Source: Deltaproteobacteria bacterium UBA1386 (GTDB lineage: Bacteria > Desulfobacterota > Syntrophorhabdia > Syntrophorhabdales > Syntrophorhabdaceae). Taken from it: a stretch of 64,000 nucleotides of DNA. The stretch covers positions 8,100-72,099 of the forward strand of contig DBQU01000068.1 of the NCBI GenBank assembly GCA_002305765.1, read 5' to 3'. The notes below the pieces were generated by a model. That model saw only the letters and a program-made list of their open reading frames with translations. It ran no database searches and was not told the origin of the DNA. Positions 34,602-43,311 of the stretch are shown in pieces (the first letter of the stretch is position 1; each line of letters begins with the position of its first letter). Position numbers and translations under genes: made by a program.

Positions 34602-34885
34602 CCGCCGTGACAGACAGCGCTGCGATATTCGTCTACATCCTCGAATGTTCCGACAAAACCCTCTATTGCGGCTGGACGAACAATCTTAGAAAACGTCTTG
34701 AAGAGCATGCCGCGGGAAAGGCGGGGGCCAAATACACGCGTGGCCGCCGGCCGGTTCGACTCGTCTACAGGGAGCCCTGCCCGACGAGATCCGATGCCCT
34801 GAAAAGGGAGAGGGAGATAAAGAGGCTCTCCCGTGCCGGGAAGCTGCTCCTCATAGAAAAAACGTCCGAAGGAAGACTTATTTGA
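34598..34885 (+). CDS. GIY-YIG nuclease family protein (YhbQ type)
   Basis: A 95-aa single-domain protein: VYILEC...LYCGWTNNLRKRLEEH is the GIY-YIG strand pair and the first helix with the conserved Arg, and AGAKYTRGRRPVRLVYRE and ALKREREIKRL complete the URI/UvrC-N fold. It is typical of small chromosomal GIY-YIG proteins of poorly known function, possibly DNA repair. It is translated by ATGA overlap with uup. Confidence 0.9.
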   Translation: MTAVTDSAAIFVYILECSDKTLYCGWTNNLRKRLEEHAAGKAGAKYTRGRRPVRLVYREPCPTRSDALKREREIKRLSRAGKLLLIEKTSEGRLI

Positions 34886-35077
34886 CAGGGGCCGCTCTAT
34901 ATCTTATAGTGTTCACCGGGCTGCGAAGCAACGATCCCTGGCCGCGTGAAGATTTTCTGTCCGAAACGTTCCCATAACAGACAATTTCATTGAGCCCGAT
35001 GACTCCCCGGAACAGTCCTGGCCGGTTCGGGCTCTCCTGTCCCGTTGGCTGTCGATCTTATTTGAAAGAAGGTGCTC

Positions 35078-36439
35078 TTGGGTTTCAGTTCATTCAAGCT
35101 TCATCCAAAAATAGCCGCCAGTATAAAGGCGCTCGGCTATCAGGTCCCCACCCCCATTCAGGTGCAGGCGATCCCGCCGGTCCTCGCCGGCAGGGACGTC
35201 ATGGGCCTTGCACAGACCGGTACGGGCAAAACGGCCGCCTTCGTGCTGCCCATACTCGAGCATCTCCTCCCCGGCCCGCGGGGAAGGGTGCGCTCGCTCA
35301 TCATCGCACCCACACGGGAACTGGCGGAACAGATACACGTGTCCATCGGAGAGCTGGGGCGCAACACCCATTTGAAGAGCTGCACCGTCTACGGTGGTGT
35401 GGGCGTTAACCCGCAGGTCAGCAAGCTCCGTTCCGGCGTCGATATTGTCGTGGCCTGTCCCGGCCGCCTCCTCGATCACCTTACACAAAAGACGATCGAC
35501 CTCGAGGACCTCGAGATCCTCGTCATCGATGAGGCGGACCGGATGTTCGACATGGGCTTCCTCCCCGACATCAGGCGGATCATCAGGCAGCTGCCCGTGA
35601 AACGGCAGACGCTCATGTTCTCCGCAACCATGGCCCCGAGCATCCGCAAGCTTACCGACGAGGTGCTTTCCGACCCCGTCACGGTAAAGATCGGCCATAC
35701 GAATCCGGCCGACACGGTGTCCCACGCGCTCTTCCCCGTGGAGCAGCACCTGAAGACCAGGATGCTCATGGAGCTTCTCCGGCAGACCGATACGGAATCC
35801 ATCCTTATCTTTACACGCACCAAGTACCGTGCAAAACGCATCGGCCAGGAATTGCAGAAGGCCGGATACAGGGCCGCCTCACTGCAGGGGAACCTTTCAC
35901 AGAACAAGCGTCAGGAGGCTCTCGACGGCTTCCGTGACGGGTCCTACCAGATCCTCGTGGCGACGGATATCGCGGCGCGGGGCATCGATGTATCGAACAT
36001 ATCCCACGTGATCAACTACGATATGCCGGACACCACGGACGCATACACCCACCGCATCGGCCGCACCGGCCGCGCGGCTAAGACGGGGGACGCATTCACC
36101 TTCGTCTGTCAGGAAGACGAGCCCCAGGTCAGGGCCATCGAACGTGTGCTCGGTGCCAGGATCGAGCGGCGCACGGTGAAGGATTTTGACTACACGACAC
36201 CCGCGCCTGAGCGCAACGTTGAATTCGCGCGGCCGCCGCGGCCGCAAAGACGCGACAGGGCGCAGGTGAAGCCGGAACGGGCGGGGACAGGAAAGGAAGA
36301 CAACAAAAAACCCGGCACGGGTTCCCCCGGGTCGGCGCGCGCCGGCCTCTGTGCCTCCGGACCCAAACCGGCGGGTCCGTCGACACAGAGGCACCGCAGA
36401 AAAAGAACGGGCCCATCTTCCAAGCGTCGGGGAGGATAA
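35078..36439 (+). CDS. rhlE: DEAD-box RNA helicase RhlE
   Basis: All motifs are present: Q motif (GYQVPTPIQVQAIP), AQTGTGKT, PTRELAEQI, TPGR-equivalent CPGR, DEAD in VIDEADRMFDMGF, SAT, a second RecA domain ending in HRIGRTGRAAK. The C-terminal tail is Arg/Lys/Pro-rich (ARPPRPQRRDRAQ...), typical of RhlE for RNA binding. Start TTG 35078 gives the family N-terminus MGFSSFKLHP with GAAGG 5-6 nt upstream; GTG 35072 is the other option. Role: RNA remodelling, ribosome assembly. Confidence 0.92.
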   Translation: MGFSSFKLHPKIAASIKALGYQVPTPIQVQAIPPVLAGRDVMGLAQTGTGKTAAFVLPILEHLLPGPRGRVRSLIIAPTRELAEQIHVSIGELGRNTHLKSCTVYGGVGVNPQVSKLRSGVDIVVACPGRLLDHLTQKTIDLEDLEILVIDEADRMFDMGFLPDIRRIIRQLPVKRQTLMFSATMAPSIRKLTDEVLSDPVTVKIGHTNPADTVSHALFPVEQHLKTRMLMELLRQTDTESILIFTRTKYRAKRIGQELQKAGYRAASLQGNLSQNKRQEALDGFRDGSYQILVATDIAARGIDVSNISHVINYDMPDTTDAYTHRIGRTGRAAKTGDAFTFVCQEDEPQVRAIERVLGARIERRTVKDFDYTTPAPERNVEFARPPRPQRRDRAQVKPERAGTGKEDNKKPGTGSPGSARAGLCASGPKPAGPSTQRHRRKRTGPSSKRRGG

Positions 36440-36452
36440 GGCCTCCCTTCCC

Positions 36453-36571
36453 ATAACGGGATGGAGTTCGTGCCTCCCGGTCCTGTCCTTCGCATGATCT
36501 CCGGCTACCGCCTTAACGCAGTGGGGGGTAAAAAGGTGATGCCCGCCAGGACGGGCGGACCATCGGGTGGG
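36453..36571 (+). pseudogene. Fragment of a serine hydrolase gene C-terminal region
   Basis: Translation reads HNGMEFVPPGPVLRMISGYR... GKKVMPARTGG, colinear with NNGTEFLLPGPVINMTFGYS... GKKVIPAKTGG of the hydrolase at 31515-32630 (about 32393-32507). It includes the K(S/T)G-type motif. There is no start, no catalytic SxxK, and it opens into unrelated sequence on both sides, so it is a relic of a paralogue or of a partial duplication, with divergence showing it is not recent. Confidence 0.75.
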
Positions 36572-36622
36572 ACAGGCACGACCCGCCGGCCGGCGACCAC
36601 CCGGTCCGGGAAGGCCCGGACC

Positions 36623-38389
36623 TCATCTATCCGCGATCATTCCCAGCAGCGCCTGCGCGGCCTGTTCCGGTCCTTTGCGTTCCCAGCCGGGGATCCCCAG
36701 CCTCGTCCGCAACTGCCCCACGAATATCCCTTTTTCAAAGAAGGCCCGGAAGAACCTCCTGGCGATGTCGTCGTGAAGCGCCTTGTACTGGACCGCTCCG
36801 AAGACATTCACGAAATATGTGTGCACCAGGCCAACCGATGTGGTGGTGCCCTTGCTCATGGCGGTCCCCTCCCGGAACACGTGCAGCGCGCCTTCGGGGG
36901 TATTAAGCCTCTCGATGATCGGGTGCTCCTCGTCGGTCTCCTCGTAGTTGTTCGCATAGAGCACCATGTCAACGGAACAGCCTTCCATCACGTTCTCGTA
37001 CGTGGTCACCGGCAGCACGATCCGTGAGTTAACCTGGCTGGGGTTCATGATGATCGAGCGGTCGAGCTGACCGAAGGCATAGCCCGGCTGGAGGTCATCG
37101 AGCCTGACAAAGGCCCCGACCTCCGTACCGTAGCCGATGACGCTCCCTTCCTGTCCTATGTCCAGCGACCCCATGTCATCGGCGATAATGGTCATCTCCT
37201 CGATCCTGTCTTCTCCCATGGTCCTGAACGCTTCAAGCGTCTCCGATTTCCCCGCCCCCGTGTCACCGATGATCAGCAGCGTCAAAGAACGGTCGCCTTT
37301 CGTCACGATCCTGACCATGGCACCATGATAGGGCATTCTCCCCAGTTTCATGACCTTGACGTTGTGGAGCGTCAACACCATCTTCTTGAGATATCCGAAG
37401 TACCCGAACTGGTCTTCGTTCGGACAGGCGGCTACCAGGAGGCCGTTCTGTTCATCGTCGCAGAAGACGGTCGGCATGGGCGCGAGGCCGTCGAGGGCGC
37501 CGGAAGGCACTCCGAAAAGGTAGACCGCGTCGACAGGGCGATCGAGGAACTCGTCGTCGGCCAGCTCGAACAGGTTGCACAGCGACAGGCCAAGCTCGTA
37601 GAACTTCTCGTGCACATACACGAGAACGAGGAGCGGACCGACCTTGGCAGGGTAACAGAGCCACTCGTCGGGAGCGATCTCCATCAGCTCCAGGGGGTTC
37701 TGGGGTATCCTCTCGAATTTCCCTGTCCGCTTGTTCATCGGAGGATTCAGAAGGAGCGGCGGGTACAACAGGATCTGGCGGATCATGGGAACGTCGCGCA
37801 GCTTCCGATAACTCCCGCCGGGCAATCCGGTGTCCTTTGGCAGCGCGATCACGGCCACTTCCGCTCCCGCCCGAACCTGCCGGTAGACACTGGGATGCAT
37901 ACCGGTAATGTTCTCCTCTATGTCCCGGTAAGCCTGTCGCACCAGATGGGTCAATGACTCGATCGTTGAAGCGAACGTGCGGTACGGACGCCTGTCCAGG
38001 CGGTCCCCGGCGGAATCACAGATGATGAAGCGCTCGAATTCCCTCCAGTAATTATACAGGCCCTCCACGAAGGTCTGCAAACGGGACCGTCTGGGGACCA
38101 GATCGTCCCACCCCTCCATCAGTCTCGCCACGGTCTCGAGCGGCATTTTGACGAGGTTCCGAAACACCTGTCCCAGTTCCAGAATATCCCTGTCCCCTAT
38201 CTCGTCGATCTGTTTGCCGAAGATCTCCAGCAGGGCGGATCGTTTTCCCTTCAGGTCCTCAACAAACCGCTTCAGCACGGTGAGAAACAATTCGCTCGAC
38301 ATCAGCTCTTCCGGGGTTTCGCACACCCTGTCCCGGAGGGACATGATGACCTTTCTACCTACAAATTTAAATGCGACCCGATCTTCCAT
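36623..38389 (-). CDS. PEPCK/HPr-kinase-like P-loop ATPase, unusual
   Basis: A 588-aa protein. The C-terminal half has a P-loop GDTGAGKSET, as in HPr kinase rather than the GxSGTGKTT of PEP carboxykinase, followed by IIADDMGSLD (Walker-B-like acidic pair) and a distal region with GTAMSKGTTTSVGLVHTYFVN that recalls the PEPCK ATP-binding end. The N-terminal half is helical with no recognised domain. Such proteins are sometimes annotated as phosphoenolpyruvate carboxykinase, but with these motifs a protein- or small-molecule-kinase role is equally likely. The start is ATG 38389 (MEDRVAFKF); the frame is open to 38446. Confidence 0.6.
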   Translation of the reverse strand: MEDRVAFKFVGRKVIMSLRDRVCETPEELMSSELFLTVLKRFVEDLKGKRSALLEIFGKQIDEIGDRDILELGQVFRNLVKMPLETVARLMEGWDDLVPRRSRLQTFVEGLYNYWREFERFIICDSAGDRLDRRPYRTFASTIESLTHLVRQAYRDIEENITGMHPSVYRQVRAGAEVAVIALPKDTGLPGGSYRKLRDVPMIRQILLYPPLLLNPPMNKRTGKFERIPQNPLELMEIAPDEWLCYPAKVGPLLVLVYVHEKFYELGLSLCNLFELADDEFLDRPVDAVYLFGVPSGALDGLAPMPTVFCDDEQNGLLVAACPNEDQFGYFGYLKKMVLTLHNVKVMKLGRMPYHGAMVRIVTKGDRSLTLLIIGDTGAGKSETLEAFRTMGEDRIEEMTIIADDMGSLDIGQEGSVIGYGTEVGAFVRLDDLQPGYAFGQLDRSIIMNPSQVNSRIVLPVTTYENVMEGCSVDMVLYANNYEETDEEHPIIERLNTPEGALHVFREGTAMSKGTTTSVGLVHTYFVNVFGAVQYKALHDDIARRFFRAFFEKGIFVGQLRTRLGIPGWERKGPEQAAQALLGMIADR

Positions 38390-38455
38390 AGTCCTCGTTC
38401 TCCAGTTCTGTCTTTCTTCGGGTTCCCGGCACTGTGACGGGGGCACGCGCCGCGG

Positions 38456-39052
38456 CTATTCGGGGTACCGGGCCGTATGGGGTTTTATAGCCCGCGCGAG
38501 CCAGTCTATTGCCGCCGCCAGATGGCGCATGTTGGCGAGCCCCTCCTCGTCGGAGGAAACCTCCCCCTTGTCCCGGCCGAAGCCCATGTTCCAGTAGGTC
38601 GAGCCGGGGACTATCATCCGTGACATGAGGAACATGTGATTGATGGTATCGAAGGTGTGTATGGCTCCGCCCCTGCGCAGGGCGACCACGGCGGCCCCTA
38701 TCTTCCCGGCAAAGGCGTTCCCGTTCGCGCGCGCCACGTAGCCGGAGCGTTCCACGAGCGCCTTCATGTCCGAAGAGACCCCTCCGAAGTAAACGGGTGA
38801 GCCGAGGATGATGGCGTCCGCTTTCAGCATCTTCGCGAAGACCTCATTGAAGCCGTCCTTCTTGAGGGCGCATTGCCGGTCCTTCTTGACAACGCACAGG
38901 CCGCAGGCGCTGCAGCCCCGGATGTCGGTGCCCCCGACCTCCGCAAACTCCGTTCTCCACCGGGCCTTCCTGAGCACACCCAGCACTTCCTTCAAGAGTA
39001 TCTCCGTGTTGCCGCCCTTTCGGGGGCTGCCGTTCACAGCTATCGCGAACAT
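38456..39052 (-). CDS. NADPH-dependent FMN reductase-like (flavodoxin-fold) iron-sulfur flavoprotein
   Basis: A 198-aa protein. NGSPRKGGNTEILLKEV is the FMN-phosphate loop of the flavodoxin-like fold; CSACGLCVVKKDRQC supplies four Cys in the pattern of iron-sulfur flavoproteins, and LGSPVYFGGVSSDMKALVER is the second FMN site. Cytoplasmic electron transfer, as common in anaerobes. It lies 66 nt upstream of the PEPCK-like gene start on the same strand. Confidence 0.88.
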   Translation of the reverse strand: MFAIAVNGSPRKGGNTEILLKEVLGVLRKARWRTEFAEVGGTDIRGCSACGLCVVKKDRQCALKKDGFNEVFAKMLKADAIILGSPVYFGGVSSDMKALVERSGYVARANGNAFAGKIGAAVVALRRGGAIHTFDTINHMFLMSRMIVPGSTYWNMGFGRDKGEVSSDEEGLANMRHLAAAIDWLARAIKPHTARYPE

Positions 39053-39110
39053 AACTGACCTCCGGTATCGATCGGGGAGTGGGTGGGAGACCTAAAGGCG
39101 CGCCGGAGCC

Positions 39111-39590
39111 TCATAACCTCATCCGCAGCTTGGCCTCCCCGGGTTTCAGCGGGTCGTAGTAGACCGTGATGGGGTTTCCCACGGGATAATCCGCAAGGAC
39201 CTTCTTTACCCTGTACTCCTCCTGGTATGCCCGGTCAACACCCTGGGCGCCGGTGTACCTCTGCCCCTCCACGGTATACTCGAAGAAGACCATGGGGAAG
39301 TAAAAGCTCCAATCCCCGGGGTTGGTACGGGCGGCCTCCTCCACCTTGTTCCCTATCACCCTGCCCTCTATAGGGCGCCAGCCCGCCGGAATGGCCTTCA
39401 GCCTCCGGCTCCCCGCCTGGTTCTTGCGCAAGAGCCAGACCACGGCGACCACGACAACGGCAGGCACTGCGATGAAAAGGAATCCCACCACCAAAACCCC
39501 GGCCATAAGCCCTCCTGCGAATTGGTCACCGACCGATGCCTGTGTATTGCGGGAAGATCCGGGTGACGTTTGTGATCCGTCCTCGTTCAC
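39111..39590 (-). CDS. DUF3592 membrane protein
   Basis: A 159-aa protein with one N-terminal TM helix (about 28-52) and then a DUF3592 beta domain: GWRPIEGRVIGNKVEEA, FEYTVEGQRYTGAQGV and YPVGNPITVYYDPLKPGEAKL. Family role unknown. The start is GTG 39590, overlapping the stop of the upstream gene (GTGA), so translation is coupled. Confidence 0.8.
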   Translation of the reverse strand: MNEDGSQTSPGSSRNTQASVGDQFAGGLMAGVLVVGFLFIAVPAVVVVAVVWLLRKNQAGSRRLKAIPAGWRPIEGRVIGNKVEEAARTNPGDWSFYFPMVFFEYTVEGQRYTGAQGVDRAYQEEYRVKKVLADYPVGNPITVYYDPLKPGEAKLRMRL

Positions 39591-39775
39591 CCCTCACGGG
39601 GACGAACCGCGGACGATCTTCGTTTCAGCTGCTTCACCAGAGAGTACGCGCCATAGCCGACTATGGCCCCTACGGTGGCCGCCACGGGGACGACAACGAT
39701 GACGAGGGTGGTCACCACCCTGAACGCCCGCGCGGCGCTGACAATTTTCTTCGCCTTTCCCATCCTCGACCCCAT
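39587..39775 (-). CDS. Small single-TM protein coupled to the DUF3592 gene
   Basis: MGSRMGKAKKIVSAARAFRVV is followed by a TM helix (about 24-46) and a basic tail. The stop overlaps the next start (GTGA), which supports it as a real gene. The frame extends to 39856; ATG 39775 has GGGA 7 nt upstream. No family recognised. Confidence 0.5.
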   Translation of the reverse strand: MGSRMGKAKKIVSAARAFRVVTTLVIVVVPVAATVGAIVGYGAYSLVKQLKRRSSAVRPREG

Positions 39776-39892
39776 GCGCGTTCCCGATATTCCCCCTGCC
39801 GGAACCCGTCTTTCGTGTTCTTCAACCATTTTCCTGCAATCTCCCCCGATTTGCAAGCAATATCAGGAACCGGCAGCAAGACCCGGCGATCA

Positions 39893-40519
39893 TCACAAGG
39901 GCCTGCCCCCGTCTTCTCCCGAAAAGAGGAGCTTATGTTGTTTGACAGAGAGAAGCACGGTTTCCTCGGCAAGCCACCGGGAGTTCCTGACGGGCACCAG
40001 CAGGTGGCGTCGGAAGAACCTTGTCCAGAAAGCGCTTGCCAGCGAAGCAGTCGAAACGAGCCCAAGGGCGAGGGCGCTCAAGCTGCCAGAATTCGCCGCC
40101 CTGTCCTTCCAGAGCATCGCGAGCCCGAGCGCCAGGAACAGAGCGGCGGCGATGGCGAGGGGCGCGCCGATCTTGATTATCGCGACGATGTCCACCTTTT
40201 CGAGCCGGATCTCCTGTGCGGCCACGACCATATCGAGACGTCTCTTGCGGAAGACCTGGATCATGCCGTCCTGCCTCACAAGAACGGTGCGGTTCCTGTG
40301 CATGACCGCCTGCCAGAGGGCCAGCACGAGCCCGGCGAAGAAAACAACCCCCAGGATCTCCATCATCACGAGGTCCGGAGGCGACTTGGATTCCGCGAGA
40401 ATGATGCATCCGACAAGGAGAAAGAAAGAGGCCCAGATGCCCGGCTGCCAACCGAGGCTTTCCGCCACTCGGCGGTCTTCAGGGACATAGTCGAGTGATC
40501 GCTCCGCCCCTTCCATCAT
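39893..40519 (-). CDS. Membrane protein, unknown, PH-like middle domain
   Basis: About 208 aa. Two TM helices near the N-terminus (GIWASFFLLVGCIILAE and ILGVVFFAGLVLALWQ), then a positively charged strand segment (RTVLVRQDGMIQVFRKRRLDMVVAAQEIRLEKV), then two more TM helices, then a basic tail. The layout resembles bacterial PH-domain membrane proteins but the match is weak. Its ATGATG start overlaps the TGA of the flavin reductase gene. Confidence 0.6.
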   Translation of the reverse strand: MMEGAERSLDYVPEDRRVAESLGWQPGIWASFFLLVGCIILAESKSPPDLVMMEILGVVFFAGLVLALWQAVMHRNRTVLVRQDGMIQVFRKRRLDMVVAAQEIRLEKVDIVAIIKIGAPLAIAAALFLALGLAMLWKDRAANSGSLSALALGLVSTASLASAFWTRFFRRHLLVPVRNSRWLAEETVLLSVKQHKLLFSGEDGGRPL

Positions 40520-41082
40520 TTCCTTACCAACCGTCCGCCTGTCTCCCACGCGGCTGCGACGCGCCCTCCCAGGGTGAGATAGCTCCGCTCGGGCATGGAC
40601 AGGACAAGGGGATTCACCTTCTTCATGTCCGGTACCCCCTCCGTCAGGTACCGCTCGTCACTGTACACGGTCAGCACCTCGCCGATGAACAGTTCGTTCG
40701 ACGGCAGGTCAACGACATTGATGAGCCGGCATTCGATGTTGTACGGGCATTCCTTTATCATGGGCGCGTCTCCTGACTCCCCGTAGAACGTCTCGAACTC
40801 CTTCGACTTGTCGTATTTCCTCCCCGACACGATGCCGCAATAATCCGTCACGACCACCATGTCGGCAGAGGGGATATTGACGCTGAAAGCCCCGCTCTCC
40901 TTGATCCCGCCATTGCTGTAATGGACCTTGTTCAACGCGATCGCGATCCAAAGCGGCTTGAAATTGACCATGCTGAACCATGCAACGGCGAGATAGTTCG
41001 GCTTCTTTTCCACCAGCGTGCCGACGATGGAACAGGGCATGGGGTAAAGGATCGTCTCGCTGTTTATCCGCACCTTATCCAT
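40516..41082 (-). CDS. Flavin reductase-like FMN-binding protein
   Basis: A 188-aa protein of the flavin reductase/FMN-binding split-barrel family: YPMPCSIVGTLVEKKPNYLAVAWFSMVNFKPLWIAIALNK, then HYSNGGIKESGAFSVNIPS, DYCGIVSGRKYDK and ELFIGEVLTVYSDE are the family core in order. It catalyses NAD(P)H-dependent flavin reduction or acts as an FMN shuttle. The start is ATG 41082, 4 nt after GAGGAGGGA; the frame opens further up without such a site. Confidence 0.87.
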   Translation of the reverse strand: MDKVRINSETILYPMPCSIVGTLVEKKPNYLAVAWFSMVNFKPLWIAIALNKVHYSNGGIKESGAFSVNIPSADMVVVTDYCGIVSGRKYDKSKEFETFYGESGDAPMIKECPYNIECRLINVVDLPSNELFIGEVLTVYSDERYLTEGVPDMKKVNPLVLSMPERSYLTLGGRVAAAWETGGRLVRK

Positions 41083-41192
41083 CAGGTCCCTCCTCATATC
41101 TCTTTCGAACCCTACCATTCTACCCCAACCAGCCATCGGGAGACCTCAATTTTTTCGTCCACTATGAAAAGGCTTGAAGATCAGCGTCTCGC

Positions 41193-41669
41193 CTATTCCA
41201 CGATGCACACCGCCAGCCCCGCTCCCCTGTGGAGGAGCGTCGCCGCCAGACCCCCGGCAAGAATGGGGACGGCGCCGTGTCTGCCGATCACGAGGGTGCG
41301 GTACCGACCTGTCTTCGCCTCTTCCAGGATCGCCTCCGCCACGGTGACCGTATCGCCGGCCACCACCGTCTCGACCTGCCCGGCCTCCATGCCCTTCTCC
41401 ACCAGCACCCGGCGCGCCTTTTCGAAGTGGGGCTCGAGGACCATCTTCTGGTTCGCGAACCACCTGTCGATGACCACCTGCCGGTCCCGCTTCTCCTCCG
41501 GTGTCAGGATGTGGCCGTCATCCCAGAATTCCGGAGGTACGTTGGGAATCACATAAAGTAGCGTCACCCTTATATCCTTTAGCCCCGAGAACTGGTCTGC
41601 GACATAGTCTACAGCCTTGAAGGCACTTTCGGAACCGTCAAAGGCGATCAAAACATTCCTCTCATCCAT
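41193..41669 (-). CDS. Universal stress protein (UspA family)
   Basis: A 158-aa protein: NVLIAFDGSESAFKAVDYV is the UspA strand 1/helix 1, GDTVTVAEAILEEA and RTLVIGRHG the nucleotide region; the G-2x-G-9x-G(S/T) loop is only partly kept (GRHGAVPILAGGLAATLL), so ATP binding is doubtful. It starts at ATG 41669 after GGAGGAGG. Single gene. Confidence 0.88.
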   Translation of the reverse strand: MDERNVLIAFDGSESAFKAVDYVADQFSGLKDIRVTLLYVIPNVPPEFWDDGHILTPEEKRDRQVVIDRWFANQKMVLEPHFEKARRVLVEKGMEAGQVETVVAGDTVTVAEAILEEAKTGRYRTLVIGRHGAVPILAGGLAATLLHRGAGLAVCIVE

Positions 41670-41800
41670 GACCCCTCCTCCTGCTGCACGCTCTACTATA
41701 AAGCCTAGCACCTTATCCCGGATGCACAACACGAAAGGGATCCGCCCAACCCTGTCGCTGGCATGTGCAGTCCGCCAGCCGCGGAAGGCCGAAGGATCTG

Positions 41801-42102
41801 TCTCACGCCCGCTTCGCTCGAGGGCGCAGAGGTTTTGAGGAGAGCACACAGAAAAGATTCGCTTTGACCCCGGCGCCCGCCGGCATCAAAGCGTCCTTGC
41901 ATCCTGCTTCGCGGGACAAAAAAAGAGGGTTTTCTTTTCAGGTGGAGATGGTGGGTGGGGCGGATAGGAGTTGTGGGGGGAGACAGTGTGGGGGGAGAGA
42001 AGGCCCCGTGATCCCGGCCGGAGCCGGGATCACGGGGCAGTCTTTTCTCTTTCTTCTCCTCTCTTCGTGACCTCTGAGCCCTCGAGCGAAGCGGGCGTGA
42101 GA
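41801..42102. mobile_element. 302-bp non-coding element with 33-bp terminal inverted repeats
   Basis: 41801-41833 and 42070-42102 are reverse complements in 32 of 33 positions (TCTCACGCCCGCTTCGCTCG...). Inside are a G-rich stretch (about 41941-42000), a perfect 16-bp hairpin, and no frame worth calling. The left end recurs at 8621-8673. It fills most of the 446-nt gap between the stress-protein and Cache genes. Probably a non-autonomous transposable or REP/MITE-like unit. Confidence 0.7.
42003..42038. other. Perfect 16-bp hairpin
   Basis: Arms GCCCCGTGATCCCGGC and its complement with a CGGA loop. The + strand side is followed by a pyrimidine-rich stretch, but no rightward gene precedes it; it could end leftward read-through or be part of the element. 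Confidence 0.6.
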
Positions 42103-42115
42103 TAAAGTCTCTTTT

Positions 42116-42652
42116 CTAGGGCAGATATACGCCCGTGCCGATGAAGTAGTCTGTGCCGGGGATGGGTTCAACGTAACCCAGTTTGGCCGCCTCAGTCTTG
42201 GAGCCCGGTTTTACCCAGTAGAAATCGACGAAGCCGCCGCCTTTTTTTGCCGCTTCCAGCAATGCACGGATGACGTATTTGCCCTTCGCGTCCTTGTGAT
42301 CGTACAGGTTCTTGCCCTGCAGGTCTTTCTGGATGGCATGGGCGACGTTGACGCATTTCGAATCGTAAACATAGAAGTACCCCGATTTATCCGCATAGAA
42401 GCGAACCGGGGCAATGAAGGACCGGATAAGGTCGACGCGGTCCTTTTCATTCTTCACGTTTGTCAGGGCTCCACCGAGGGCGGCGGCAAAACTGTGGGTC
42501 ATGACCCTGGCCGTATCCTTGTACGGTTCGATGGGCCCGGCCTTCGGCCCTGCCTGCGGGGCCGCCTGCGCGGGGACCGTGAAACACACGAGCAACGTGA
42601 GGCCGAGAACGAGTGCCAACATTGAGAGAATGCGGGTACGTGATACGATCAT
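42116..42652 (-). CDS. Stand-alone periplasmic single-Cache protein
   Basis: A 178-aa precursor. Signal peptide (MIVSRTRILSMLALVLGLTLLVCF to PAQA). The mature protein is one Cache-2 type ligand-binding domain: RSFIAPVRFYADKSGYFYVYDSKCVNVAHAIQKDLQGKNLYDHKDAKGKYVIRALLEAA and the end GTDYFIGTGVYLP are the usual Cache features. It carries no kinase or methyl-acceptor part, so a partner membrane sensor elsewhere is expected. The start is ATG 42652 with AGGAGG 9 nt upstream. Confidence 0.8.
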   Translation of the reverse strand: MIVSRTRILSMLALVLGLTLLVCFTVPAQAAPQAGPKAGPIEPYKDTARVMTHSFAAALGGALTNVKNEKDRVDLIRSFIAPVRFYADKSGYFYVYDSKCVNVAHAIQKDLQGKNLYDHKDAKGKYVIRALLEAAKKGGGFVDFYWVKPGSKTEAAKLGYVEPIPGTDYFIGTGVYLP

Positions 42653-42847
42653 AACGGTAAATCCTCCTGTCATTAAGATGGTTCCAGGGCTCAAGGGTTC
42701 GAATACCGTCTTGTTATCCTGCAGCCCTGAAACAATAGAACGGCCAATTGCCGTATCCTTCCGGTTCACGGCTAGTTGAAAACGAACCGTATATGCCTGT
42801 GTTATCGCGCCGGGCGTCTTGAAGCTTAACAGAAAGGAGAACAAGCC

Positions 42848-43262
42848 TCAAGGTTCAAGCATCCACATGGACATCTCTTCGTAGATGTTATGGCATTCTT
42901 TTTCCATGGTCGTCGCTCCCTTATCGATATGTGCCGGCCTCCAGCTCGCCATCAGTTCTCTCGCACACCGGTACTCCACCAGGTCCGCGACGGTGACGAC
43001 GGGCATGGAGTGCCTCTCGGCAAACCTCACGATGTCCGGCAGGCGGGCCATGGTCCCGTCGGGGTTCGTAAGCTCGCAGAGCACACAGCAGGGCTTAAAC
43101 CCCGCCATCCGCGCGAGGTCGACCGTCGGCGGCGAATACGCCCGTCGTTACACCCCGGGCGGCCTCTATGGACACGGTGAAGGCTGTCTGGAAACGGCTG
43201 GAGTTACGCTCGACCATCATGGGGAGGCTGAGGGAACGCACCTTCTCCGGGGTCAGGCGGCG
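42848..43262 (-). pseudogene. ribB (3,4-dihydroxy-2-butanone-4-phosphate synthase) remnant
   Basis: Reading leftward from 43262: [44 protein letters not shown], then a frame change, then [52 protein letters not shown]. These correspond to the middle and C-terminal parts of RibB. The start (including the DDEDRENEGD Mg site) and about 50 internal residues between AAD and VDL are missing. The junction near 43125 is a deletion with frameshift. It cannot make a working enzyme. The 5' end is replaced by TTCAAG-type simple repeats (about 43273-43306). Confidence 0.85.
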
Positions 43263-43311
43263 GTCTTTCCTACTCTTGAACTTTTGAACCCTTGAACTCT
43301 TGAACCGTCTT

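Noticed and set aside
36461..37027. 188-aa rightward frame after rhlE
   Set aside because: Only the first about 40 codons have homology (serine hydrolase scrap); the rest is antisense to the ATPase gene.
42848..43108. 86-aa frame as an independent small protein
   Set aside because: It is the C-terminal piece of RibB; other RibB blocks lie upstream in a different frame, so it is a pseudogene.
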